This document shows, piece by piece, positions 1 through 7,355 of a stretch of DNA of 22,250 nucleotides (the stretch's first letter is position 1; each line of letters opens with the position of its first letter). The position numbers were made by a program, and so were the translations under genes. This DNA is from an uncultured Oscillospiraceae bacterium (GTDB lineage Bacteria > Bacillota > Clostridia > Oscillospirales > Acutalibacteraceae), in the NCBI GenBank assembly GCA_900553255.1, contig USCI01000040.1, positions 1 to 22,250 of the forward strand, given 5' to 3'. Below the pieces are notes generated by a model. That model saw nothing but the letters and a program-made list of their open reading frames with translations, was not told the DNA's origin and did no database searches.

Positions 1-37
1 AGGATTTATGGCACTTTGAACTCAACTCCTGTTGCTT

Positions 38-574
38 TTAGTTTGACAATTCACTTATCAGCTGGTACAGCCGGACCAGGTGGTTCCAGGTGCGCTTGTC
101 GGTTTTCCCGCGTTCGGTTTCGAGCAGGCAGCAGGTCTGGAAAGCATCCACCGCCTGTACGGTATCCGCATCGTAAATTCCGGTGACCGCGACCGGCAGC
201 AGGTTGATATACCGTCCGGCAGCGCGGTTGAGCATCAGCTGCAGCATATGTACGGCGTCGCCGCTGTCCCCGGCCTGCAGCAGGCCGCTGCGCGGAAACA
301 ACTGCAGGGTTTCCGCTGCGGCGAGCCGCTGGCGGATCTCCGTATAGGCGGCGAAAATGGCGTTCCAGGTATCCAGGTCGGTGATGCCGGTGACCGGCAG
401 GCTGGCGCCGTGCTGGAAGGCGGAGACAGCCAGGGCGGTTTGCTGGCCGTATATGCCGTCAACGCCGATCATTGGGATATTGTCCCGGTAAGCGGCAATG
501 GTGCGCAGGTAATTCTGCAGCTCACTGACATACATATCGCGGTCCATGGTCAGATCGTTTTCCATAAACTTCAT
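38..574 (-). CDS. Protein with two peptidoglycan-binding repeats
   Basis: A 178-residue protein built almost wholly from two PG_binding_1-like repeats, roughly residues 15-72 and 100-164. Each repeat shows the family pattern of a helix, then GVDGIYG or VTGIYD, then a helix with AFQ and a final TW. Such domains bind peptidoglycan; no catalytic domain is visible, so this looks like an adaptor or binding protein. There is no signal peptide or membrane segment. It is the last gene of a leftward cluster and starts 21 bases after the SpoIID-like gene, whose own C-terminal repeats it resembles. It may have arisen as a split-off piece of that protein. The ATG at 574 has AAAGGA about 12 bases upstream; the in-frame ATG three codons later is also possible. 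The function is inferred from the domain only. Confidence 0.85.
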   Translation of the reverse strand: MKFMENDLTMDRDMYVSELQNYLRTIAAYRDNIPMIGVDGIYGQQTALAVSAFQHGASLPVTGITDLDTWNAIFAAYTEIRQRLAAAETLQLFPRSGLLQAGDSGDAVHMLQLMLNRAAGRYINLLPVAVTGIYDADTVQAVDAFQTCCLLETERGKTDKRTWNHLVRLYQLISELSN

Positions 575-595
575 ATCGCTTCACGTTCCTTTCCT

Positions 596-1996
596 TTACT
601 GGTCAGATTCTGCCAGCGGATAGCCGGGATATTGCCCGTCCTGCTTGGTATAGCCGGCGGCCAGGTCGGTGTATTCCTGGGCGATGCGGTCCCAGGTGAT
701 CGGGCCGACCACGCCGGTGACCGGAATACCAAACTGCTGCTGAAATGCCCGGACTGCCGCATCGGTCTGATTACCGAAAACCCCGGTAACCGGTACCTTC
801 GGGATGTTGGTATAGGTGTCGGAAATATAGGAAAGCTGCTCCTGGATCTGGCGGACATATTCCCCCTGCGAGCCGAGACGGAAGGCCGTGCCGGGATACA
901 GCCGGGCGCCGCCCTCGATGCCGTCGGCGGTCGCCACAATCCCGCGGTAGGCGCTGTACATCTCCTGCCAGGTCTCTCTCCCCACAATGCCGTCGGGGGT
1001 CAGGCCAAAGGTATTCTGTAACGCGATTACCGCGTCCTGGGTCGCCTGGTCGAATTCGCCGGTTATGTTCACGGAGGGGATGGTATCGTAAAAAGCGGCG
1101 ATCACCGCCAGAAAATACTGGATGGCGCGCACATCCGGCCCGGAATCGCCCAGGCGCAGCAGGGTGGAATACTGCTGCTGGATGTCCTCGAGCGAAATCC
1201 CCTCCGAATCCAGCTCCGACAGCCGCTTTACCGCCGTGTACAGATAGGTGATGCGGTACCAGGTAGCTTTGCCGATGATGCCGTCCTCGGTCAGGCGGAA
1301 CAGGCGCTGGAAGGCGCGGACGGCGTCCTCCGTCTCCTGGCCAAACACGCCGTCCACCGGGTAGATTTTGGGGATGGCGGGGTAGTTGGTGGAAATCCGG
1401 TTAAGCTGGATCTGCTTGCGCTGGACATCGTTGCCGACGTCGCCGAGGCGCAGGGGCATGCCGGGATAGGAGGGGGTGGCCATGCGCACCGGCGTGTTGC
1501 GCACAATATCGATATCGTTGCCGTAATAGTAGGTCAGGATCTGGTAAGGCGTGTAGCCTTCATTCGCAAGCTCAACGGTGCCCCACTGGGACAGCCCGTC
1601 GCAGGTGACGGTGGTGCCGTTGCAGTATTGCGTGAAATAGGGCTCAATGCTGCCCTGGCGGCGGACATAATCGGTAAAGATATCGTCAACGATCTGGCTG
1701 ACGTTTTCAAAGATGTCCCGGCCCTGCACATAGTACTGGTCGTACTGCGTGGAGTTGGTGATATCGAAATCATACCCCATGCTGCGGTACCACTCGGTAT
1801 AGTACCGGTTAAGTGCGTAGGAGATCTGGGCATAAATATTGGCGCGTATGGCGTTTTCCGGCCAGGTGGGATAGATTTCACTCGATGCGACGTTTTTGAT
1901 ATAGTCCGGGAAAGGCACCGTCACATTGGGCGCGTCGGCTTCCGGCGCGCCGAGATGGACCACGATGTTTTCCGGAATATACGGCTCCCCGTTCAT
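596..1996 (-). CDS. SpoIID-like domain protein with three peptidoglycan-binding repeats
   Basis: A 466-residue protein. Residues about 25-165 resemble the SpoIID/LytB fold: DYIKNVASSEIYPTWP contains the Glu (E40) matching the proposed catalytic Glu of SpoIID lytic transglycosylases, and GLSQWG with YQILTYYYG matches the end of the domain. Three PG_binding_1 repeats follow at about 183-247, 280-343 and 372-435. SpoIID cuts glycan strands during engulfment, but this protein has no signal peptide or transmembrane anchor. It also carries a Cys pair (C125, C132) where the usual His-containing GHGVG motif would sit. The ATG at 1996 is preferred because AAGGAG lies 8 bases upstream; the GTG at 2005 overlaps that SD. 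It follows the acidic-linker gene by about 18 bases. I recall similar proteins in Clostridia loosely named spore cortex-lytic; the activity is not established. Confidence 0.85.
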   Translation of the reverse strand: MNGEPYIPENIVVHLGAPEADAPNVTVPFPDYIKNVASSEIYPTWPENAIRANIYAQISYALNRYYTEWYRSMGYDFDITNSTQYDQYYVQGRDIFENVSQIVDDIFTDYVRRQGSIEPYFTQYCNGTTVTCDGLSQWGTVELANEGYTPYQILTYYYGNDIDIVRNTPVRMATPSYPGMPLRLGDVGNDVQRKQIQLNRISTNYPAIPKIYPVDGVFGQETEDAVRAFQRLFRLTEDGIIGKATWYRITYLYTAVKRLSELDSEGISLEDIQQQYSTLLRLGDSGPDVRAIQYFLAVIAAFYDTIPSVNITGEFDQATQDAVIALQNTFGLTPDGIVGRETWQEMYSAYRGIVATADGIEGGARLYPGTAFRLGSQGEYVRQIQEQLSYISDTYTNIPKVPVTGVFGNQTDAAVRAFQQQFGIPVTGVVGPITWDRIAQEYTDLAAGYTKQDGQYPGYPLAESDQ

Positions 1997-2014
1997 GTTT
2001 ACCACTCCTTCGGC

Positions 2015-2809
2015 CTACAAATCGCTTGGCCCGCCTTCCGTATAGGTGATGCTTTCCTCCTCCGTATATCCTTCCGGAAGGGGGATCAGCTCCACCGGCT
2101 GTACGGAAGTGATCCCGCTGTATACCGGGACCCGCCTGTCCCGTACAGTGTAAAAGCCCGGAACCTGTACGAGGATGTTATAGGTGGAATAGGGCGTCGG
2201 ATCGCCTGGGGTCTGCGACAGTTCGCGGGCCACGGTGGGGACTTCGATGACCGGGGTAAAGCCGCTGCGGTCGGTAGAGGTGACCATGAAAAGCTCTTCT
2301 CCGTTCGGTGTGCTCCGGGTAATGGCTACATAGGCGTCGCCGATCGGGATGGCGCTGTTTGCGGCGAATACGCGCACCTGCAGCTGTCCGATTTCGTCCT
2401 CCGGATGCGGAAGCCTTTCCGGTGCGGCGGGAGCTTCCGGCTCCGCCGTTTCCGTTTCGCCGGGTACAGCGGCGTCATCTGACATGCCGTCGTCTTCGTC
2501 GGCGGCCGGCAGCCCGCTTTCTTCCGGTGACGCCTCCTGTGTCCATTCGTCTTCCGCTTCGATGGAAACGCGCGCCGGTATGACCGCTTCCTCTGCCGGC
2601 CGGGCAGCGGCTTCGGCAGCCTCGTTCTCCGCTTCCGCCTTTGCCGGAACGGCCGAAACGGGCGCCGGATCCGCTGCGGCCGGAGTATTGTCCATAACAG
2701 CCGCCGGCTGCTGGGAAAGCGCGCTGCGCTGATAGGTGCGCATGAGCTCCTGGTTATATTTCTCGATCATTTTCTGCAGGTCGTCACCGGAAGAAATGGA
2801 AACACTCAT
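2015..2809 (-). CDS. Acidic-linker protein with carboxypeptidase regulatory-like domain
   Basis: A 264-residue protein in three parts. Residues 1-32 form a short amphipathic start (DLQKMIEKYNQELMRTYQ). Residues 41-138 are low-complexity and rich in Ala, Glu, Pro and Asp. Residues about 140-247 form a beta-rich domain (GQLQVRVFAA, TDRSGFTPVIEVP, YNILVQVPGFYTV, SGITSVQPVELIPLPEG) that resembles the carboxypeptidase regulatory-like (transthyretin-like) module. In clostridia I know this module attached to proteins labelled spore cortex-lytic. No catalytic residues, signal peptide or membrane segment are visible, so a scaffold or adhesion role is likely. The start is uncertain: ATG 2809 has AGGAAAGG about 12 bases upstream, and GTG 2818 (three residues longer) is closer to it. 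It lies between the amidase and the SpoIID-like gene in one leftward unit. Confidence 0.75.
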   Translation of the reverse strand: MSVSISSGDDLQKMIEKYNQELMRTYQRSALSQQPAAVMDNTPAAADPAPVSAVPAKAEAENEAAEAAARPAEEAVIPARVSIEAEDEWTQEASPEESGLPAADEDDGMSDDAAVPGETETAEPEAPAAPERLPHPEDEIGQLQVRVFAANSAIPIGDAYVAITRSTPNGEELFMVTSTDRSGFTPVIEVPTVARELSQTPGDPTPYSTYNILVQVPGFYTVRDRRVPVYSGITSVQPVELIPLPEGYTEEESITYTEGGPSDL

Positions 2810-2875
2810 TTTGTTCACATACCTTTCCTGTTCAATATACATCCCCATATATATGCGTCTGCCCGGCAAACATGC

Positions 2876-3439
2876 CTACTTCATGCGCAGGTATTCCAGC
2901 GTCCCGTCGGCAATGCCCTGCGCAAAGAGATCCGGCCGCTCTACCAGCAGATGCCGGTCGACGGCGTTGGACAGGAATCCCATTTCTACCAGCACGGCAG
3001 GCATGGTGGTTCTGCGCAGCACATACAGCCCGGTGTTCTGGATGACGCCGCGGTTGGGCAGTCCGGTCTGTTTGTTCAGCCCGTCCAGGATATACAGGCC
3101 GAGGTCGTATGCGGGGCCGGCCGTATAATACGTGTATGCCTCGCTGCCGCTGGCCTCGGGATAATTGACGCTGATATTGCAGTGCAGGCTGATGAAATAG
3201 TCCGCGGGCCAGGAGTTGGCTGCGTTGACCCTGGCGGCAAGGCTGGTGGCGTTGCTGGTTCCGAGCTGCTCGTAGGGGGTGTTGCGGGACAGGCGTACCT
3301 GGATGCCGGGTACGGTGCGCAGGATGTCGGCAACCAGCACACCGACGGTGTAGTTGATATCCTGTTCCCGCACACCGCCGTATTCGGCGCCGGCGTTGGG
3401 ATTTTGCGGGTTGTGGCCCTGATCGATAAAAATGTTCAT
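2876..3439 (-). CDS. N-acetylmuramoyl-L-alanine amidase (Amidase_3), no signal peptide
   Basis: A 187-residue single-domain zinc amidase that cleaves the bond between N-acetylmuramic acid and L-alanine in peptidoglycan. The zinc ligands and catalytic Glu of the Amidase_3 family are all visible: H9 in IDQGHN, E25 in GGVREQD, H86 in SLHCN and E152 in VEMGFLSN. The protein begins directly with the catalytic core and has no secretion signal, unlike vegetative CwlC- or LytC-type exported enzymes with extra wall-binding domains. The ATG at 3439 is chosen because GGAGG sits 5 bases upstream; four extra upstream codons are open but have no SD. It is the first gene of the leftward cluster and divergent from the ComEA-like gene. 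Wall binding could be supplied in trans by the repeat proteins downstream; that is inference. Confidence 0.92.
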   Translation of the reverse strand: MNIFIDQGHNPQNPNAGAEYGGVREQDINYTVGVLVADILRTVPGIQVRLSRNTPYEQLGTSNATSLAARVNAANSWPADYFISLHCNISVNYPEASGSEAYTYYTAGPAYDLGLYILDGLNKQTGLPNRGVIQNTGLYVLRRTTMPAVLVEMGFLSNAVDRHLLVERPDLFAQGIADGTLEYLRMK

Positions 3440-3454
3440 AATAACCTCCAAAAT

Positions 3455-3467
3455 TCACAAATTGTGA
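3455..3467. promoter_or_regulatory. Short palindrome in the divergent intergenic region
   Basis: A perfect inverted repeat, TCACAA-A-TTGTGA, lies 15 bases upstream of the amidase start and about 60 bases upstream of the ComEA-like gene. It could be an operator between the two divergent genes. Repeats of this size do occur by chance, so support is weak. Confidence 0.25.
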
Positions 3468-3534
3468 TCATATTTCACGGCACATCCCTTGCGGAGCGGT
3501 ACAATAAAAAAGAGATGGAAAAGAGGTGAAGGTC

Positions 3535-3969
3535 GTGGAAAACAAGCACCCGGAAGTATGGCTGTGGCTGGCGGCACTGGTGATGTGTATTGCCGTGTGT
3601 ATGATGGCGGCGCTCTCCACGCCAAGCCTTCTGGCGGATGGGGTAAGGTATAGCACAACCGCCGCGGACGGCGTATCGCAGGGAAGCGTGCCGGACACAT
3701 CTGTTCCGGACGCCTCTGCACTCGAATCGGCTGCGCCGGAGTCCGGCGTGCCTTCGGAGCCGTCGTCCGCCGACGGAGAAAAGATTTCCATCAATACCGC
3801 GGACCGGGAAACGCTGATGACCCTCGACGGGATCGGCGAGGCGCTCGCGCAGCGGATCATCGATTACCGGGAAACCTATGGAGATTTTGCTTCGGTGGAT
3901 GAACTGCTCAATGTAGAGGGGATCGGGGAAAAGCGGCTGGCGGCGATCCGCGATAAGATAACCGTGTGA
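3535..3969 (+). CDS. ComEA-like helix-hairpin-helix DNA-binding protein, membrane-anchored
   Basis: A 144-residue protein with an N-terminal membrane segment (WLWLAALVMCIAVCMMAAL, about residues 8-27), a Ser/Pro/Ala/Glu-rich spacer (about 45-80), and a C-terminal helix-hairpin-helix pair. The pair begins ISINTADRETLMTLDGIGEA and ends VEGIGEKRLAAIRDKI, the classic ComEA pattern. ComEA binds incoming double-stranded DNA outside the membrane during natural transformation. Here no comEB or comEC follows; the gene stands alone and ends in a terminator, so a competence role is unproven. The GTG at 3535 is preferred because GAGGTG lies about 6 bases upstream; GTG 3526 is embedded in that SD. It could instead be another envelope-bound DNA-binding HhH protein. 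Confidence 0.82.
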   Translation: MENKHPEVWLWLAALVMCIAVCMMAALSTPSLLADGVRYSTTAADGVSQGSVPDTSVPDASALESAAPESGVPSEPSSADGEKISINTADRETLMTLDGIGEALAQRIIDYRETYGDFASVDELLNVEGIGEKRLAAIRDKITV

Positions 3970-3972
3970 GGA

Positions 3973-4007
3973 ACGATGCGACGGCGGGGGCCGCGCATCG
4001 TTTTTTT
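3973..4007 (+). terminator. Rho-independent terminator after the ComEA-like gene
   Basis: The outer stem CGATGCG (3974-3980) pairs with CGCATCG (3994-4000). An inner CGGC/GCCG stem closes a GGGG loop, with one bulged A between the two stems. Seven T residues follow directly. It starts three bases after the stop codon of the ComEA-like gene. Confidence 0.93.
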
Positions 4008-4012
4008 ACGGC

Positions 4013-4041
4013 TTGAAGAAAGCGGAGGATTCTGCTATACT
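4013..4041 (+). promoter_or_regulatory. Sigma-A type promoter for the thyX operon
   Basis: A -35 box TTGAAG (4013-4018) and a -10 box TATACT (4036-4041) are separated by 17 bases. The -10 is preceded by TGC, giving an extended -10. It lies directly after the previous terminator and about 80 bases before the thyX start, so it probably begins the thyX-to-mltG transcript. Confidence 0.8.
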
Positions 4042-4121
4042 AACCCTATATCATTATTATGAGGATGCAGCCGGAATGTTGCCTGCAGGCGCTCCGGCCT
4101 TGGAAAGGATAGGGAAAGCCG

Positions 4122-4892
4122 ATGAATGTCCAGTTGATTGCCCACACGCCCGCACCGGAGCATTTGGTTGCCTCCTCCGCGCGTCTTTGCTATTCCGCTT
4201 CGGATATTGAGCACATCCGGGAGGGGCTGACCGAAGAAAAGACGGCGGCATTCATCGATATGCTGGCGGAAATCGGTCACGAAAGCCCGATCGAACACGC
4301 GAGCTTTACCTTTGGCATCGAAGGGGTATCCCGTTCGCTGCTCGCGCAGCTGACCCGTCATCGTCTGGCGTCCTACAGCGTGCAGAGCCAGCGCTATGTG
4401 GCGGAAAAAGCGTTTGAATACGTCGTCCCGCCGGAGATTGCCGCGCTGCCGCAGGCGGCCGCTGAATACCGTCAGGCGATGGAGGAGGATCAGCGGCATT
4501 ACGAAAGCCTGACGGCGCTGCTGCTGGACAAGCATAAGAAAGAGCTCATGCAGGCCGGGATGGAGGAAAAAGCCGCCGGAAAAGCGGCGGAGAAGATGGC
4601 CATCGAGGATGCGCGGTTTGTGCTGCCGAATGCCTGCACCACCAAAATCATGATGACCATGAACGCGCGCAGCCTTCTGAATTTTTTCCGGCACCGCTGC
4701 TGCAACCGCGCGCAGTGGGAGATCCGCGAGCTGGCGGAAAAAATGCTGGCGGAGTGCTTGCAGGTCGCCCCGCATCTGTTTCAGAATGCCGGGCCGTCCT
4801 GTGTCAGCGGCGCATGCCCGGAGGGCAGTAAGTCCTGCGGAAAGGCGGCGCAGGTGCGCCGGCACTATGCGCAGTTGAAGGAGAAGTGCTGA
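4122..4892 (+). CDS. thyX: FAD-dependent thymidylate synthase ThyX
   Basis: A 256-residue flavoenzyme that makes dTMP from dUMP using methylenetetrahydrofolate and NADPH. The ThyX signature RHRxxSxxxxSxR is intact at residues 79-91 (RHRLASYSVQSQR). The C-terminal family block SLLNFFRHRCCNRAQWEIRELA is also present (about 184-205), including the AQWEIR stretch. The tail carries three Cys (227, 232, 239) in a C-x4-C-x6-C arrangement, seen in some clostridial homologues as I recall and of unknown role. It is the first gene after the promoter at 4013-4041. A purine-rich AAGGATAGGG lies before the ATG. The thymidylate kinase gene begins one base after its stop, so the product can pass straight to the next enzyme. 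Confidence 0.97.
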   Translation: MNVQLIAHTPAPEHLVASSARLCYSASDIEHIREGLTEEKTAAFIDMLAEIGHESPIEHASFTFGIEGVSRSLLAQLTRHRLASYSVQSQRYVAEKAFEYVVPPEIAALPQAAAEYRQAMEEDQRHYESLTALLLDKHKKELMQAGMEEKAAGKAAEKMAIEDARFVLPNACTTKIMMTMNARSLLNFFRHRCCNRAQWEIRELAEKMLAECLQVAPHLFQNAGPSCVSGACPEGSKSCGKAAQVRRHYAQLKEKC

Positions 4893-4893
4893 G

Positions 4894-5556
4894 ATGGGGC
4901 GCCTTGTGGTGATTGACGGCCTGGACGGCAGCGGAAAGACGACGCAGTTTGACCGCGTCGGCGAGTATCTCGAGCGCCGCGGGACAAGCTATAAAAAGAT
5001 TTGTTTTCCGGATTACGACAACCCGTCGTCAGCCCTGGTGAAAATGTATCTGGCCGGCGAATTTGGCAGTGATCCGGATGCGGTCAACGCCTATGCGGCT
5101 TCGTCGTTTTATGCGGTGGACCGGTATGCCAGCTATAAGAAATTCTGGCAGGCGGATTATGCGCAGGGGCGGCTGATTCTGGCCGCGCGCTATACCACCT
5201 CCAACGCGATCCACCAGATGGCCAAGCTGCCCGAGGGAGAGTGGGACGCCTATCTCGCCTGGCTGGAAGACTACGAATACGAGCGGCTGGGGCTGCCCCG
5301 GCCGGACCGGGTGATTTTTCTGGATATGCCGCCGCATATTTCCCAGCGTCTGATGACCCGGCGCTATGCGGGAGACGAGTCCAAAAAGGATATTCATGAG
5401 CGGGACCGCGCCTATCTGCTCAGCTGCCGCGCGTCGGCGCTGTATGCTGCCGGGCGCCTGGGCTGGCAGGTGATCACCTGTGCCGAGGGGGAGGAGCCGC
5501 GCGCGGTGGAGGACATCACGCGGGAGCTTCAGCACTGTCTGGAACCGCTGTTGTAA
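4894..5556 (+). CDS. tmk: Thymidylate kinase (dTMP kinase)
   Basis: A 220-residue P-loop kinase expected to phosphorylate dTMP to dTDP. The Walker A motif is GLDGSGKTT (residues 9-17), the first DR motif is D76-R77 in YAVDRYASY, and a lid region with RRYAGDESKKDIHERD lies at about 156-171. The length is normal for the family. One change stands out: in the second, usually invariant DR(Y/H/F) motif, the Asp is Ala98 (LAARYTTSNA), while the Arg is kept. I recall close clostridial homologues with Asp there, so activity might be altered. The start is one base after thyX, indicating coupled translation and a shared dTMP pathway. A diverged deoxynucleotide kinase is the alternative. Confidence 0.88.
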   Translation: MGRLVVIDGLDGSGKTTQFDRVGEYLERRGTSYKKICFPDYDNPSSALVKMYLAGEFGSDPDAVNAYAASSFYAVDRYASYKKFWQADYAQGRLILAARYTTSNAIHQMAKLPEGEWDAYLAWLEDYEYERLGLPRPDRVIFLDMPPHISQRLMTRRYAGDESKKDIHERDRAYLLSCRASALYAAGRLGWQVITCAEGEEPRAVEDITRELQHCLEPLL

Positions 5557-5573
5557 GGAAAGGAAGTTTGCGT

Positions 5574-6476
5574 TTGTTAAAGGTATCCCAGCAACTGGAT
5601 TTCCGCGAGCCGACACCGGCGGATGCGGAATGGATGACGCCGCTGCTGTCGGCGGAGGGGCATATGGGCTGTGAATATGCCTTCGCGACGATTTTTATGT
5701 GGCGGAAATACTATCATACGTATGTCGCGCGTGCGGACGAGTTTTTGTTTGTGAAATCCCAGGAGGAAAAGCATTCCTACCTGCCGCCGATCGGCGGCAG
5801 CTTTGAAGAGGGTATGGCGCTGCTCAGCGCGTATGTCCACGAAAAGGGACATCCGCTCAAACTCTTCGGCGCGGACAGCGAAACGGTGCAGCGGCTTGAG
5901 ACGCTGTATCCGGGCCGCTTTACCTTTACGCCGGCGCCTAACGACTTCGACTATCTGTACCGCAGCGAGGATCTGGCGGAGCTAGCCGGCAAGAGATACC
6001 ACGGCAAACGCAACCATATTTCGGCGTTCTCCGCCAGGTATGACTGGCAGTACGAGCCGATCACGGCGGAAAATATCCCCGAGGTGGAGGATATGGCGCG
6101 GGAATGGTGCCGGCTGAAGGGAAATTGCCAGGACAAGGGACTGCGTTCCGAAAACTGCGCTATCCGTGAGGCCCTGTCGGTACGGCAGCAGCTCAACCTT
6201 ACCGGCGGCCTGATCCGGGTGGACGGCCGTGTGGTGGCGTTTACCTTCGGCTCGCCGATCAATTCCACCGTATTTGACGTGCAGGTGGAGAAGGCGCTGC
6301 CGGATTATGCCGGCGCATACACGGTCATCAACCGGGAATTTGTCGCGCATGAACTGAGAGGCTATACCTATATTAACCGGGAAAACGACCTGGGAATCGA
6401 GGGGCTCCGCCGGGCCAAAAAATCGTATTACCCGGCGATCCTGCTGGAGAAATACGTATGCACGGAGAACACCTGA
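5574..6476 (+). CDS. DUF2156 / phosphatidylglycerol lysyltransferase C-terminal domain protein
   Basis: A protein of about 300 residues that resembles the DUF2156 (LPG_synthase_C) family, a tandem GNAT-like fold related to aminoacyl-tRNA-dependent transferases such as the MprF catalytic domain. Recognisable stretches are PxPNDFDYLYR-like (APNDFDYLYRSEDLAEL), KRYHGKRNHISAF, and the C-terminal YTYINRENDLGIEGLRRAKKSYYP. It has no membrane segments, so it lacks the flippase part of MprF; the substrate is unknown. Start codons are TTG 5568 or TTG 5574. The latter has better spacing from AAGGAAAGGA. The gene follows tmk by a few bases and overlaps the next gene by 19 bases, so it is firmly within the thyX operon. 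Confidence 0.85.
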   Translation: MLKVSQQLDFREPTPADAEWMTPLLSAEGHMGCEYAFATIFMWRKYYHTYVARADEFLFVKSQEEKHSYLPPIGGSFEEGMALLSAYVHEKGHPLKLFGADSETVQRLETLYPGRFTFTPAPNDFDYLYRSEDLAELAGKRYHGKRNHISAFSARYDWQYEPITAENIPEVEDMAREWCRLKGNCQDKGLRSENCAIREALSVRQQLNLTGGLIRVDGRVVAFTFGSPINSTVFDVQVEKALPDYAGAYTVINREFVAHELRGYTYINRENDLGIEGLRRAKKSYYPAILLEKYVCTENT

Positions 6477-7333
6477 ACGCAGGCACGTCGATAAGCGCGT
6501 TTGTAAAATCCGACAGCGAAGTCTGTAAAGCGATATGGCTTGCCTGCTTCCCGGGGGATACGCCGGAAGTGCCGGAGCGCTTTTTCCGGGACGTTGTCGG
6601 TCCGGAAGAAGGGCTGGTGTACCGGATCGACGGCAGGCCGGTTTCGATGGTCTTTATGCTGCCGGCGGCACTGGCCGGCGAGGGAGAGCGGCTGCCCATC
6701 CAGTATATTTATGCGGCAGCCACCCATCCGGATTACCAGCGTCGCGGGATTTTTGCAGAGCTTCTGCGTGCTGCGCTCGGCAAAGCCAGAGCACAGGGGG
6801 CGGCGGCTTCGTTCCTGCATCCGGGCGAGCCGGGACTGGCGGACTATTACGCCAGGTTCGGCTACCGGCCGTATTTCACCGCGTCGCGCACCCTTTTGGC
6901 TGCGGCGGAGCGGGGGGATGGGGCCGGCGGAAGCTGGACGCCCGTATCTGCCCGCGAATACACGGCACTGCGGCGGGATTATCTTTCCCGGAGAGCAGGG
7001 GACTATGTGGACTGGCCGGAGCGGCTGGTGGCGTATGCCGTGTCAACGGCTGAAAGCGCCGGCGGCGGCGCGGTCACGGATGGCCGCGGAAACGCTGCGC
7101 TTTGCGAGCCGCGGGACGGCCTTCTGTTTGTACACGAGCTTTTGTGCCCGCAGGAGCGCCGTGAGGAAGCCGGCCGGGAACTGCTTGGCTGGTATGGTTG
7201 CTGTAAAGCGGAAATACTTTCTCTGCCTGCTGCGCAGGGGGAAGTTTATGGGCTTTGGTGTCCGCTCTCCAATGAGGGCGAAAAACGGCTGCATACCGTG
7301 CGGAATCCCTATATGGGGATCGCTTTGGAATAA
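6458..7333 (+). CDS. GNAT family N-acetyltransferase
   Basis: A 291-residue protein with a GNAT domain in its first half. The acetyl-CoA-binding motif A is visible as YIYAAATHPDYQRRGIFAEL (about residues 83-102), followed by FLHPGEPGLADYYARFGY, the usual beta5-alpha4 region. The C-terminal half (about 150-291) is less clear and may be a second, degenerate GNAT-like or sterol-carrier-like domain, as in Eis-type proteins. The substrate cannot be read from the sequence. The ATG lies inside the end of the DUF2156 gene (19-base overlap), suggesting translational coupling. It is followed after 22 bases by the DJ-1 family gene. Confidence 0.88.
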   Translation: MHGEHLNAGTSISAFVKSDSEVCKAIWLACFPGDTPEVPERFFRDVVGPEEGLVYRIDGRPVSMVFMLPAALAGEGERLPIQYIYAAATHPDYQRRGIFAELLRAALGKARAQGAAASFLHPGEPGLADYYARFGYRPYFTASRTLLAAAERGDGAGGSWTPVSAREYTALRRDYLSRRAGDYVDWPERLVAYAVSTAESAGGGAVTDGRGNAALCEPRDGLLFVHELLCPQERREEAGRELLGWYGCCKAEILSLPAAQGEVYGLWCPLSNEGEKRLHTVRNPYMGIALE

Positions 7334-7355
7334 AACGAGAGGAGTACACACGGGC

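Noticed and set aside
2349..2732. Ser/Ala-rich plus-strand frame opposite the acidic-linker protein
   Set aside because: Its composition is the complement of the Ala/Glu/Pro codons on the minus strand; not a plausible gene.
3500..3505. TACAAT as a -10 box for the ComEA-like gene
   Set aside because: No convincing -35 box lies at 16-18 bases; only a weak TTCACG at 20 bases spacing.
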